Of a stretch of DNA of 64,000 nt, positions 22,188-30,559 are shown one piece after another. The first letter of the stretch is position 1. Every line of letters begins with the position of its first letter. The notes beneath the pieces are model-generated. The model worked only from the letters and a program-made list of their open reading frames with translations. It was not told the DNA's origin and did no database searches. The translations under genes were made by a program, and so were the position numbers. Location of the stretch: the NCBI GenBank assembly GCA_000242235.1, contig JH590865.1, positions 99,877 to 163,876 on the forward strand, written 5' to 3'. The stretch is from Stomatobaculum longum (GTDB lineage Bacteria > Bacillota > Clostridia > Lachnospirales > Lachnospiraceae).

Positions 22188-23054
22188 CTAGAGGGAAATG
22201 GAAGAGATGCGCTGTGACAAGTAGAGCGCGAAGAGATAGGTGGCAAGGCAGAGGGTCATCACGAGACGCCCGAGCAGGGTCTCGTACATGACCCGGAAAA
22301 AACCGGGAGAAGAGAAGTCGACATAGAGAATCATGAAGAGCGGTACGAGGTTCATGACGCGCTGCTCAAAGCGCCGGGCAGCGGTGAGAGTCAGGATTTC
22401 CTCTTTGATCTGGATGCGGTCGCCGATCACCTCGCTGGTGCGGCGCAGGATTCCGGCGAGATCGCCGCCGGACTTTCTCGCAATGCGGAGCACCCGGGCA
22501 AAGGTCTTGATATCGTCAAGGCCGCTGCGCTTTGCGAAGTCATCGACCGCCTGTTCCGGCGGAATGTTCATCCCGATTTGCCGCAGTAAATAAGAGAATT
22601 CGCGGACGATGAGTGAGGTGTTTCCGTAGAGGACGCTGAGTTCACCGAGGCTCTCGCGAAGTGCGTTCTCGAGGGAATAGCCCGCGCTCAGCGAGGAGGC
22701 GAGCAGAGAGAGCGCTTCGCGGAAGGCAAGCAGGAGTTGTCGCCGTCGTGCGGCAGCGAGCGCCTTTCGCTGTGTGAAGGGAAAGAGAAAAGCGAGGGGG
22801 AGCAGGAAGAGAAAAAAGAGGAGGTTCCGGTAAAAGACAAAGGTAAAGAGGCCTGTGATGAGAAGGGCGCGGAACAGAAGCCGGAGATACTCCCGAAGGG
22901 AGAGCGTGTAGCGCTCATAGGACGAGACCGGCAGCGTCGAGCTTTCCGCGGCGCCTGAGGGTTCCGACCGCGCGGAGTTCTCCCCGCACCCGGAAACCGT
23001 CCTGTTCTTTTTCCTCCTGAAAGGCAAAGAGATCGTGCAGTGCAATTTCGCCAT
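22188..23054 (-). CDS. TadB-like inner-membrane platform protein
   Basis: From SSYERYTLSLREYLRLL onward the sequence matches clostridial TadB: two N-terminal transmembrane helices, LAFREALSLLASSLSAGYS, LENALRESLGELSVLYG, the DDFAKRSGLDDIKTFARV and ARKSGGDLAGILRRTSEVIG segments, and C-terminal helices. The 5' end is uncertain. The first in-frame ATG with any plausible ribosome binding site is at 23054 (GGGGGTGTCTC), giving 288 residues but overlapping cpaF by 140 nt; about the first 45 residues would be non-homologous. No closer ATG, GTG or TTG exists in frame. It is the second gene of the Tad operon. Confidence 0.8.
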   Translation of the reverse strand: MAKLHCTISLPFRRKKNRTVSGCGENSARSEPSGAAESSTLPVSSYERYTLSLREYLRLLFRALLITGLFTFVFYRNLLFFLFLLPLAFLFPFTQRKALAAARRRQLLLAFREALSLLASSLSAGYSLENALRESLGELSVLYGNTSLIVREFSYLLRQIGMNIPPEQAVDDFAKRSGLDDIKTFARVLRIARKSGGDLAGILRRTSEVIGDRIQIKEEILTLTAARRFEQRVMNLVPLFMILYVDFSSPGFFRVMYETLLGRLVMTLCLATYLFALYLSQRISSISL

Positions 23055-24135
23055 GTGAGACACCCCCGATTTCCGTGATGGAAAGCACACGGCGGCTCCG
23101 GTCGCGGAGTCGGCCGAGATGCACAATGAGATCCAGTGCGCTTGCGATTTGTCGCTGAATTGCGGCGAGCGGGAGATTGGCGCCGCCGAGTGCCATGGTC
23201 TCGAGCCGTGTCAGCATATCGGCGGCCGAATTGGCATGACCGGTCGAGAGGGAGCCGTCGTGGCCGGTATTCATCGCCTGCAGCATATCGAGGGCCTCGG
23301 CGCCGCGCACTTCGCCGACAATGATGCGGTCGGGGTTCATGCGGAGACTGGCGCGAATCAGGTCGGCAATGCGGATTTGGCCCTCCCCTTCGGCATTCCG
23401 GTTGCGGGTTTCGAGGCGCACCAGATTTTCGATGTGGAGAAGTTGAAGCTCCGCGGAATCCTCAATCGTGATGACGCGTTCGGTTTTCGGAATAAAAGCG
23501 GAGAGTGCATTTAAAAAGGTCGTCTTGCCGGAATTGGTACCGCCGCTGATGAAGATGTTATACCCGGCTGCAACCGCTTTTTTCAGAAAGGCGGCGGCCT
23601 CGGCTGTCAGTGTCCCGAAACCGATCAGTGTTTCCATCGTGATGGGCTCGGGGAATTTTCGAATGGTGACAGCGGGACCGCCGAGGGAGATCGGCGGCAG
23701 CACGATATGAACCCGGCTGCCGTCGGGGAGGCGCGCATCCGCAATGGGGGTTGAGACATTGACGCTGCGGTTTACGCGGCTCACAATGCGCTGAATCATA
23801 TCCTCCAACTGCTCCTCGCTTGAAAAATGCAGGTCGCAGCGCTCTACCTTGCCGCGCCGCTCCACGAAAATCCGGTCCTTGCCGTTCACCATGATTTCCG
23901 TGACATCTTTTTGATCGAGGAGTTCCTGGAGTATGTCCAGCCTGCGAAAGGAATTGAAAAGAGAGTTGCGGAGATACAGCTGATCGCTGACAGAGAGCAA
24001 CTGTGTGGTGCGGAGCTGTGAAATCGCGGCATCAATCTCTGCGAAGAGCGCGGCATCACTTGCATCCTGCATGGCGCAAACCGTTTCAGACAGCTGTTCC
24101 CGAAGCGAAGCGTAGAATACTTCCAAGGACTTCAT
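22915..24135 (-). CDS. cpaF: CpaF/TadA-type pilus assembly ATPase
   Basis: A 406-residue secretion ATPase. Walker A is GGTNSGKTTFLNAL, the Asp box includes RVITIEDSAELQL, Walker B is RPDRIIVGEVRGAEALDML, and the His box is GHDGSLSTGHANS. An N-terminal domain with VTEIMVNGKDRIFVERRGKV precedes the catalytic core. It powers assembly of the Flp pilus through TadB/TadC. The start is ATG 24135 behind GAAAGGAGAGCCC. It is the first gene of the main Tad operon; an AT-rich stretch with TATATA (24157-24162) and the ~173-bp repeat array lie upstream. Confidence 0.94.
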   Translation of the reverse strand: MKSLEVFYASLREQLSETVCAMQDASDAALFAEIDAAISQLRTTQLLSVSDQLYLRNSLFNSFRRLDILQELLDQKDVTEIMVNGKDRIFVERRGKVERCDLHFSSEEQLEDMIQRIVSRVNRSVNVSTPIADARLPDGSRVHIVLPPISLGGPAVTIRKFPEPITMETLIGFGTLTAEAAAFLKKAVAAGYNIFISGGTNSGKTTFLNALSAFIPKTERVITIEDSAELQLLHIENLVRLETRNRNAEGEGQIRIADLIRASLRMNPDRIIVGEVRGAEALDMLQAMNTGHDGSLSTGHANSAADMLTRLETMALGGANLPLAAIQRQIASALDLIVHLGRLRDRSRRVLSITEIGGVSHGEIALHDLFAFQEEKEQDGFRVRGELRAVGTLRRRGKLDAAGLVL

Positions 24136-24258
24136 GGGCTCTCCTTTCGTCGTACATATATAAGGACGGTCAAAACAGGAAAAAGGTTCGAAGATTTTCA
24201 AAAAAATTTTTACTTTTTTTCGATGCGACAGGAAAGCGGTGAAAGGGGGGTTACAACC

Positions 24259-24850
24259 GGCGCAGCAGCGGGCGGAAAAGGGTGCAGGGGTCGGCGCCCG
24301 AGCGTGTTTTCCGGGTGAAAGCTGTGCGCCCGGGAAGGTAGCGGGAAGCGGTGCGGCGGTGCGAAGAGAAACCGAGAGTCGGCGCGTGGGTGTTGCCAGG
24401 TGAGCGTGTCGATAAGAGAGCGAGTGAGCCCGGCGCAGCGGTGGGCGGAAAAGCGGGCAGGGATTGGCGCGCGAGCGTGTTTTGCGGGGGAAAGTTGTGC
24501 GTCCGGGAAGGTAGTTGTAATCGGCGCGACGGTGCGAAGAGAAAACGTGAGTCGGCGCGTGGGTGTTGCCAGGTGAGCGTGTCGATAAGAGAGCGAGTGA
24601 GCCTGGCGTAGCGGCGGGCGGAAAAGGGCGCAGGGGTCGGCGCGCGAGCGTGTTTTCCGGGTGAAAGCTGTGCGCCCGGGAAGGTAGCGGGAAGCGGTGC
24701 GGCGGTGCGAAGAGAAAACGAGACTCGCGCGTGGGTGTTGCCAGGTGAGCGTGTCGATAAGAGAGCGAGTGAGCCCGGCGTAGCGGCGGGCGAAAAAGGG
24801 TGCAGGGGTCGGCGCGTGAACGTGTTTTCTGGGTGAAAGTTGTGCGGTGA
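24259..24850 (-). repeat. Tandem array of ~173-bp direct repeats upstream of the Tad operon
   Basis: Three full copies and one partial, diverging copy start at 24259, 24432, 24605 and 24777 (periods 173, 173 and 172 bp). A 49-bp block is identical in the three full copies (24382-24430, 24555-24603, 24727-24775). Copies 1 and 3 also contain a hairpin (CCGGGTG pairing with CGCCCGG through one G-U, 24311-24334 in copy 1) that is weakened in copies 2 and 4. Periods that are not multiples of three in the last unit, plus low-complexity Arg/Pro translations, argue against coding. The whole gap 24136-25065 holds no convincing gene. The array lies between the divergent cpaF and HIT genes, so it could act as leader or spacer for either. 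Confidence 0.85.
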
Positions 24851-24992
24851 AAAAGGGAGCCGCAAATGGTGCGGCGGCGAGTAAGGGAGAGTGGTCAGAG
24901 GGGCATGTGGGAGTCGGAACGAGAGCGGTTACCGCCATCGTATCGGCGGGCGGAAATGCGCATAGGCGGGGGTGCGAGGGGCTTCTGCGGAA

Positions 24993-25022
24993 TTGGACAA
25001 AAAAAGCGCGGTGCTGTAAAGT
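24993..25022 (+). promoter_or_regulatory. Possible promoter of the HIT-protein gene
   Basis: TTGGAC (24993-24998) with a GTAAAG/TAAAGT -10 candidate 17-18 bp downstream (25016-25022), followed by a 40-nt leader. The -10 is weak, so this is tentative. Confidence 0.35.
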
Positions 25023-25065
25023 AAAGACAGCACTGCGCGTTACAGACAGGAAGAGGAGGCTTGAG

Positions 25066-25482
25066 ATGAGAAAAGACGACTGTATTTTTTGCAAGATTGC
25101 GAACGGTGAAATTCCGTCGACGGAGATCTGTGAGAACGAGGGTTACCGCGTGATTCTGGACCTAGGTCCCGCATCGAAGGGACATGCTCTGGTGTTGCCG
25201 AAAGAACATTACGACAATATCACGGAGATGCCGGAACAGGCAATTGGCGAGGCGTTTTCGCTCGCGGGCAAGGTCGGCAAGGCGATGCAGCACGGCCTCG
25301 GTGCCGCGGGTTTTAACCTTGTCCAGAACAACGGCACGGCGGCCGGTCAGACGGTGTTTCACTTCCACATCCACATTATCCCGCGCTACGAGAACGGCCC
25401 GGAGATGGTTGCCTGGACCCTGGGCAAGGCAGAACCGGAGGAACTGAAGGCAACTGCCGAGAGCATCCGCAAAGCGCTCTGA
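25066..25482 (+). CDS. HIT-family nucleotide hydrolase/transferase
   Basis: The 138-residue protein begins DDCIFCKIANGEIPS with a CxxC zinc pair and has the histidine triad HFHIHIIPR (H99, H101, H103), preceded by GFNLVQNNGTAAGQTV. This is the Hint/HinT subgroup that hydrolyses nucleoside phosphoramidates or dinucleotide-type substrates in the cytoplasm. The start is the ATG at 25066 behind AAGAGGAGGCTTGAG; the open frame extends upstream into the repeat region without homology. The rhomboid gene follows after 8 nt, so the two are probably cotranscribed. Confidence 0.95.
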   Translation: MRKDDCIFCKIANGEIPSTEICENEGYRVILDLGPASKGHALVLPKEHYDNITEMPEQAIGEAFSLAGKVGKAMQHGLGAAGFNLVQNNGTAAGQTVFHFHIHIIPRYENGPEMVAWTLGKAEPEELKATAESIRKAL

Positions 25483-25490
25483 GCACGGCG

Positions 25491-26111
25491 ATGGAGCTAT
25501 ATCGGAGAAGTCGAAATGCGCCGGTCACGAATTGGATGATTCTCATCAATGTGCTGGTGTTTCTCTACACCGCACTCCGCGGCGGCATGAGCGACAATGA
25601 CATTCTGCTTCGCTACGGCGCGAGCTATACGCCCTATATTTTCGAGAATCACGAGTACTGGAGACTGCTCACGGCAGCTTTTCTGCACTTCGGCATACGG
25701 CATCTCGGGAACAATATGCTGGTTCTCTTTGTGACCGGCGACAGTCTGGAGCACGCGCTGGGGCATGTGAAATACCTGATCTTTTACCTCTTTTCGGCTG
25801 TCGGCGCCTCGGCCGCTTCCCTCGCGGTCGAGGTAGCTATGGGGCAGAAGGTACTCAGCGCGGGTGCCTCGGGCGCGGTTTTCGCCGTGCTCGGCGGCCT
25901 GATCTGGGTACTCATCAGAAACAGCGGTCGCTTTGAGGAGTTCCGCATCCGCAACCTTCTCTTTTTCTCGGGCATGATGCTACTGAGCGGTTTCTTCACC
26001 GAGGGGGTTGACAACGCGGCGCATGCGGGCGGTCTGCTGGTCGGTTTTCTGCTCGCGGTCGTGCTTTACCGGCGACCGGCAGTCACGCTGTTCAGCACAG
26101 ACATGACCTGA
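25491..26111 (+). CDS. Rhomboid-family intramembrane serine protease
   Basis: A 206-residue, six-helix membrane protein. The catalytic serine is in GASGAVFAVLGG (S127) and the histidine in VDNAAHAGGLLVGFL (H178). The WR motif of loop 1 (YWRLLTAAFLHFG) and the GHVKYLIFYLFSAVG helix also fit. It would cleave transmembrane substrates within the bilayer. It starts 8 nt after the HIT gene with only a weak ribosome binding site, suggesting coupling. Its final 46 bp overlap the end of the convergent murG gene. Substrates are not evident from context. Confidence 0.92.
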   Translation: MELYRRSRNAPVTNWMILINVLVFLYTALRGGMSDNDILLRYGASYTPYIFENHEYWRLLTAAFLHFGIRHLGNNMLVLFVTGDSLEHALGHVKYLIFYLFSAVGASAASLAVEVAMGQKVLSAGASGAVFAVLGGLIWVLIRNSGRFEEFRIRNLLFFSGMMLLSGFFTEGVDNAAHAGGLLVGFLLAVVLYRRPAVTLFSTDMT

Positions 26112-27139
26112 GCCACACCGTCCGCGCTGCCGCCCGCTTCCATTGCGGCGAGGTAGCGCGCCCGGTCCGCATAGGTCTCCCGCACAGCGGCGAGCAAGGT
26201 CTCGCGCGACAGGGCTTCTTCCTCGAGTACGCGGGAGTAGCCCTGTTTTTCGTAGGAGCGGGCATTCAGAATCTGGTCGCCGCGGCTCGCTTTGGCGGAG
26301 AGCGGAATCAGGACATTGGGCTTCCGGAGCGCGAGAATTTCGCAGATGGCGTTGGCACCGGCGCGGCTCACCATGATATCGGCGAGTGCAAAGTAGTCTT
26401 TCAGTTCCTCGGAGACATACTCAAACTGGCGGTAGCCCGGGGTTTCGGAAAGCGTTGGATCCAGGTTATTCTTGCCCGCGATGTGCAGCACCTGGAACTC
26501 TTTCAGGAGGTCCGGAAGCGCCTCGCGGACGGACGCATTGACCGCACGGGAACCGAGACTGCCGCCGATCACGAGGAGCACCGGGCGCTCCGGCGTAAAG
26601 CCGGTTCGTTCATAAGCCGCCTCGCGACTGCCCGATAGGAGCTCGGCGCGTATCGGAGAGCCGGTCAGCACCGCCTTGTCCTTCGGGAGGAGCGAGAGCG
26701 TCTCGGGGAAGTTACAGCAGATTTTGGTCGCCGCGCTGTAGGAGAGACGGTTTGCGAGTCCCGGCGTCATATCCGACTCGTGAATCACGGCGGGAATGCC
26801 GAGGCGCTTTGCGGCGCGCACCACAGGGACGGCGACATAGCCGCCCTTCGAAAATATGAGGTCCGGCCGAAAGTCTCTGAGAATGGCCTTTGCCTCGCCG
26901 TATCCTTTCAGAACCCGGAAGGGGTCGGTGAAATTTTTCCAGTCGAAATAGCGGCGCAGTTTTCCCGAGGAAATGCCGCAGTAGGGGGTGCCGGTCGCTT
27001 CGATTAATTTGCGCTCCATGCCCTCGTAGGAGCCGATGTAGAGGACTTCATAGCCCGCCTCGCGAAGGGCAGGGAGCAGAGCAATATTCGGCGTGACATG
27101 ACCTGCGGTACCGCCGCCGGTCAGAACGATTTTTTTCAT
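26066..27139 (-). CDS. murG: UDP-GlcNAc:lipid I N-acetylglucosaminyltransferase
   Basis: A 357-residue GT-B glycosyltransferase. The N-terminal glycine-rich loop GGGTAGHVTPNIALLPAL (starting at residue 8), KGGYVAVPVV and HESDMTPGLANRL are MurG hallmarks. The C-terminal nucleotide-binding half has VIGGSLGSRAVN and VSRAGANAICEILALRKPNVLIPL. It converts lipid I to lipid II at the cytoplasmic membrane face in peptidoglycan synthesis. AAGGAGAGGTTCGTAA precedes the ATG. It lies outside any dcw cluster, as a single gene overlapping the rhomboid gene tail to tail. Confidence 0.97.
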   Translation of the reverse strand: MKKIVLTGGGTAGHVTPNIALLPALREAGYEVLYIGSYEGMERKLIEATGTPYCGISSGKLRRYFDWKNFTDPFRVLKGYGEAKAILRDFRPDLIFSKGGYVAVPVVRAAKRLGIPAVIHESDMTPGLANRLSYSAATKICCNFPETLSLLPKDKAVLTGSPIRAELLSGSREAAYERTGFTPERPVLLVIGGSLGSRAVNASVREALPDLLKEFQVLHIAGKNNLDPTLSETPGYRQFEYVSEELKDYFALADIMVSRAGANAICEILALRKPNVLIPLSAKASRGDQILNARSYEKQGYSRVLEEEALSRETLLAAVRETYADRARYLAAMEAGGSADGVAQVMSVLNSVTAGRR

Positions 27140-27232
27140 TTACGAACCTCTCCTTACAGGGTAAGATGAAGAAAGCTATGTCTTGTATTTTACTCTGCGG
27201 AGGGCATTATCTCAAGGCGACAAGGAGGCAAT

Positions 27233-27928
27233 ATGACGATCGGTATTATCGGAGCCATGGAAGAAGAAGTGGAAGGGCTCGCCGAAAAGCTCGAGGGGAG
27301 ACAGGAGGAAGTTTGCGCAGGTATGCGCTTTCTGACCGGAAGAATTGCGGGCAAGGAGGTTGCACTGGTCTGCTCGGGCATCGGCAAGGTCAATGCGGCG
27401 GTCGCCGCGAGCATCTTGATTGAGCGCTTTCATGCGGCCTGCATTCTGAACACGGGGATTGCGGGCGGCATTGCACCGGAGGTGAAGCTCGGTGATATTG
27501 TGCTCTCGACGGACTGCCTGGAGCATGACTTTGATGTCACGGCGTTCGGCTATGAGAAGGGTGTGATTCCGAGAATGAAGACCAGTGCGTTTCCGGCGGA
27601 TCAAAAGCTCCTGGAGCTCGCAAAATCCTGCGAGGAAGAACTCTCTGCCGGCGTCACGGTGCACACGGGGCGCGTGGTATCCGGCGATCTTTTTGTTGCG
27701 AGCCGGGAAAAGAAGGAAGAGCTGTACCGAGATTTTCACGGCAGCTGCTGTGAGATGGAGGGCGCCGCGATTGCGCACACGGCCTATCTCTACGGCCTGC
27801 CCTACCTCGTGATCCGCGCGATCTCCGACCAGGCGGACATGAAGGCGGTGGAAAATTACCCGGCGTTCACGGAGCAGGCAATTCGGAACTTTTTAGCCCT
27901 CACGCTCCGCATGCTCGAAGCGCTCTGA
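27233..27928 (+). CDS. mtnN: 5'-methylthioadenosine/S-adenosylhomocysteine nucleosidase
   Basis: The 231-residue protein opens with GIIGAMEEEVEGL, where E12 is the catalytic-site glutamate. It has CSGIGKVNAAVAA, NTGIAGGI, CCEMEGAAIAHTAYL and RAISDQADMKA, with D199 as proton donor. It cleaves MTA and SAH to adenine and the thioribose or ribosylhomocysteine, serving methionine salvage and, via S-ribosylhomocysteine, possible AI-2 formation. ACAAGGAGGCAAT precedes the ATG. It is apparently monocistronic, ending one base from the convergent small hypothetical gene. Confidence 0.96.
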   Translation: MTIGIIGAMEEEVEGLAEKLEGRQEEVCAGMRFLTGRIAGKEVALVCSGIGKVNAAVAASILIERFHAACILNTGIAGGIAPEVKLGDIVLSTDCLEHDFDVTAFGYEKGVIPRMKTSAFPADQKLLELAKSCEEELSAGVTVHTGRVVSGDLFVASREKKEELYRDFHGSCCEMEGAAIAHTAYLYGLPYLVIRAISDQADMKAVENYPAFTEQAIRNFLALTLRMLEAL

Positions 27929-27929
27929 G

Positions 27930-28196
27930 CTACTCCTCGAGGACTTCGATTTCCAGATAGTCAAAGGGCAGGGCTTCCAGAAAGTTGTCGGCGGTAAAGC
28001 GCGTGCGCGCGCGCCGTTTGAAGTCCCGGATGTTTTTTTCGAGCCAGAGAGGGGACGGCAGGTCAAATTCCGTTGCGAGCTCTCTCACGGCGCCGAGCAC
28101 TTTCTCGGTGCGGCTTTTCTCTGTGCTCTCATCGCTAATGACAGCGCTGCTTACGATTTTAGTGTGCCGGACACATTTTCCGGAGAGACGAAACAT
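27930..28196 (-). CDS. Small conserved protein of unknown function
   Basis: An 88-residue protein starting MFRLSGKCVRHTKIVSSAV. Its C-terminal half is ordered-looking (LPSPLWLEKNIRDFKRRART, then RFTADNFLEALPFDYLEIEVLEE). The ATG at 28196 has a good GCGGAGGTACTCTT ribosome binding site, and the codon use matches its neighbours. The pattern (a short basic N-terminus, WLxKNIRDF, FDYLE) resembles small hypothetical proteins I associate with Lachnospiraceae, but no function is known to me. It is divergent from the coiled-coil gene at 28283 and convergent with mtnN. Confidence 0.6.
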   Translation of the reverse strand: MFRLSGKCVRHTKIVSSAVISDESTEKSRTEKVLGAVRELATEFDLPSPLWLEKNIRDFKRRARTRFTADNFLEALPFDYLEIEVLEE

Positions 28197-28282
28197 AAGA
28201 GTACCTCCGCGGTTGCGAATTTTTTTCTATGGTAGCGGAAGCGCCGGAGAAATGCAATGCGGCAGGGAGAAAGGAGTTTTGG

Positions 28283-29374
28283 TTGGAAGATTACGGTAAA
28301 TTCCTGGAGGAGGCGCAGCAGGCTGTGCTCCTCGAAGAAAAACTGCGCGGTCAGGAGACCGATTTAAAGGCGCAGACAGAAGAGCGGCAGAAGGAACTCG
28401 CGGCCGAGGAGCAGAGCTTAAAGGACAGCATTGACCGCACCGTGACGAGCCGCCGGAAGGAGCTCGCCGCAAATTTCGACGATGAGATTGCGGAGGAGCG
28501 GGCGGCCTTAAAGCGCGCGCAGTCAAAGAAAGAGAGAGCCAAGCACATCGGCAAACAGGAGCGCATTGCGGCGGAATCCGCGCCGATCGAAGAGGAGATG
28601 GCGGAAACCGGCAGACGCCTCCGGGAACTGTTCCGGAAACAGCAGGTTCCGGGGATTTTCCGGAGCAAACTGTACTACGCGCTTTACTGGCCGCAGCACT
28701 TCGGCGAGTGGCTACAGATTCTTCTCTTTGTCGCTCTCCTCTTTGTGGCACTGCCCTGCGGCATTTATTTCCTGGCGCTGCCGGATTCGCTGCGGCATAT
28801 CCCGGCGCTGGTACTGATCTACATCGCGGACATCGTCCTCATCGGCGGCATCTACACCGTGATCGGCACGCAGTCGAAGCTTCGCTATCTCGAGACGCTG
28901 AAAGAGGGAAGACGCATGCGGAACGAGATCGCGGAAAAAGGACGGGAACTCCGGCGCGTGAAGCGAAGCATTCAGCGCGATAAGAGCGATGAGCCGTATA
29001 ACCTCGGGGATTTTGACAACGAGATTGCGGCGGTCGAGCAGCGCCTCGAGGCGACGCAGCAGAAAAAGGCCGAGGCGCTCCGGATCTTTGACGCGGAGAC
29101 CGCCGACAAAATCGCCGAGGAACTGCGCGGCGAGGCAGCGACACGCGTTAATCAGAAGAAGAGCCAGTACGAGGTGGCGCAACATGCGCTCACCGAGGTC
29201 GGAAAAGAGCGCCAGGCAGCGGCACTGCGCCTCGCGGAGCGGTACGAGCCCATGCTCGGGAAGGAATTCATGACGGCGGAAAAGATTGCGGCGCTCAAGG
29301 ACATCATGGAGAACGGGACGGTCACGAACCTCGCCGAGGCCATTGCGCGTTATCGGGACCGGCAGGAGTCGTAA
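28283..29374 (+). CDS. Coiled-coil protein with two central membrane helices, unknown function
   Basis: About 363 residues if started at the TTG at 28283, which follows GAAAGGAGTTTTGG; the frame is open from an ATG at 28229 that lacks a ribosome binding site. Residues ~10-125 form a highly charged coiled coil (Lys/Glu/Gln/Ala heptads). Two membrane helices follow (LLFVALLFVALPCGIYFLAL and IPALVLIYIADIVLIGGIYT), then a second long coiled coil to the C-terminus. The membrane would be crossed as a hairpin with both coils in the cytoplasm. It is followed after 3 nt by the DUF5711 gene, so the two likely work together. I recognise no characterised family. Confidence 0.6.
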   Translation: MEDYGKFLEEAQQAVLLEEKLRGQETDLKAQTEERQKELAAEEQSLKDSIDRTVTSRRKELAANFDDEIAEERAALKRAQSKKERAKHIGKQERIAAESAPIEEEMAETGRRLRELFRKQQVPGIFRSKLYYALYWPQHFGEWLQILLFVALLFVALPCGIYFLALPDSLRHIPALVLIYIADIVLIGGIYTVIGTQSKLRYLETLKEGRRMRNEIAEKGRELRRVKRSIQRDKSDEPYNLGDFDNEIAAVEQRLEATQQKKAEALRIFDAETADKIAEELRGEAATRVNQKKSQYEVAQHALTEVGKERQAAALRLAERYEPMLGKEFMTAEKIAALKDIMENGTVTNLAEAIARYRDRQES

Positions 29375-29377
29375 AGT

Positions 29378-30538
29378 ATGGCAGAAGAGACCAAATCTGC
29401 GCGCACAATCTGGCGGGGCCTCGTCCGGATCGGCATCGGACTGCTGCTCTTTCTGGTGCTGCTCAGTCTGTATCACGGGCGCAAACAGTATCACGCCTAC
29501 GCCGTCATCAACCAGCAGGATGTGAGTCAGGGCAGTCTGGTCGGCTACGAGCCGTTTCAGCAGGGTTATCTCAAGTATTCGAAAGACGGTGTGAGCTATA
29601 TCAGCGAAAAGAACGACACCTACTGGACCTCCAGTTTTGAGATGAAGGATCCGGTGATCGATGTGAACGGGAGCTATGCGGTGATTGCGGACCGTTCGGG
29701 CAACACGTTGCAGATTTTTGACGAGAAGCACGGAAAAATCGGCGAGTGCCGCACGGAGCGAACGCTGGACAGCGCCTCGATTTCGCTGTCGGGTGTTGTT
29801 GCGACGCTCGAAGAAGACAGTTCGGCGAGCTATATCCAGTTTTATAAGAAGGACGGCTCTGTCCTGGACATCACCGTCAAGGCACTGCTCGAGGGCGACG
29901 GCTATTTCACCGCGCTCGATCTCTCGGATGACGGCAGTCAGGTGATTGCGGGCGTCGCCTATCTGGAGGGCGGTAAGCTCGCCGGGAAAATCGTGGTTTA
30001 CGATTTCTCGGACAGCGGCGGCAGCGGCCGGGAAGATCAGATGAAGGGCGGTATCACGCCCTACGAGGGCGAAAATCTGATCTCGGAGGTGCGATACTTC
30101 CGGAATGGGCGCGCTTTTGCGGCGTCCACGCGCGGGCTCTGTTTTTTCCAGGTCGGCAAAAACGGCATTGAGAAGGGCTGGAAGCTCGCCGAGAAGCAGG
30201 AAGTGATACGTTCGCTCTGCTTCGACCGGAACTATGTCGCCATTGTCCTAAACGAGGCGGAGGCGCAGGACAATAAGCCCTACCGCGTTGAGCTCTACAA
30301 CAACGGCGGCGACAAAGTCATGCACGCGAATTTCAGCGAGCACTATACCTCATCCTTTGTGGACAGGGGCACGGTTTTTCTGATCGGCAGCGATGCGCTG
30401 ACCGTCTTTTTGCAAAACGGCACGAAGCAGTTCAGCGGCGCCGTGGATTTTCCGCTGGTGCGTGCGGCCCGGCTCTCGGGAGAGAACCGCTATCTCTGGC
30501 TCGGCGCGGCGCATATCAAAGAAGTCAGGTTGAAGTAA
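29378..30538 (+). CDS. DUF5711-type membrane-anchored beta-propeller protein
   Basis: A 386-residue protein with one N-terminal transmembrane helix (IGIGLLLFLVLLSLY) followed by a large extracytoplasmic domain of repeated four-strand units, e.g. SYAVIADRSGNTLQIFDEKHG, VVATLEEDSSASYIQFY, and ARLSGENRYLWLGAA near the end. The repeating 'is-known-at-this-value' blades resemble a WD40/PQQ-like propeller and fit DUF5711 of Clostridia. It starts 3 nt after the coiled-coil membrane gene and 21 nt before glcK. A role in sensing or scaffolding at the envelope is conjecture. Confidence 0.65.
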   Translation: MAEETKSARTIWRGLVRIGIGLLLFLVLLSLYHGRKQYHAYAVINQQDVSQGSLVGYEPFQQGYLKYSKDGVSYISEKNDTYWTSSFEMKDPVIDVNGSYAVIADRSGNTLQIFDEKHGKIGECRTERTLDSASISLSGVVATLEEDSSASYIQFYKKDGSVLDITVKALLEGDGYFTALDLSDDGSQVIAGVAYLEGGKLAGKIVVYDFSDSGGSGREDQMKGGITPYEGENLISEVRYFRNGRAFAASTRGLCFFQVGKNGIEKGWKLAEKQEVIRSLCFDRNYVAIVLNEAEAQDNKPYRVELYNNGGDKVMHANFSEHYTSSFVDRGTVFLIGSDALTVFLQNGTKQFSGAVDFPLVRAARLSGENRYLWLGAAHIKEVRLK

Positions 30539-30559
30539 ACCAAAAGGGGGAAAGGAACC

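Noticed and set aside
24259..24850. Repeat array as a CRISPR
   Set aside because: The period is ~173 bp, the conserved block is 49 bp, the intervening parts are related to each other rather than unique, and no cas gene is near.
24210..25094. Long minus-strand open frames (294 and 204 codons) across the repeat array
   Set aside because: They translate to Arg/Pro/His-rich low-complexity text, change frame relation between units because one period is 172 bp, and have no ribosome binding site. The DNA repeat explains them.
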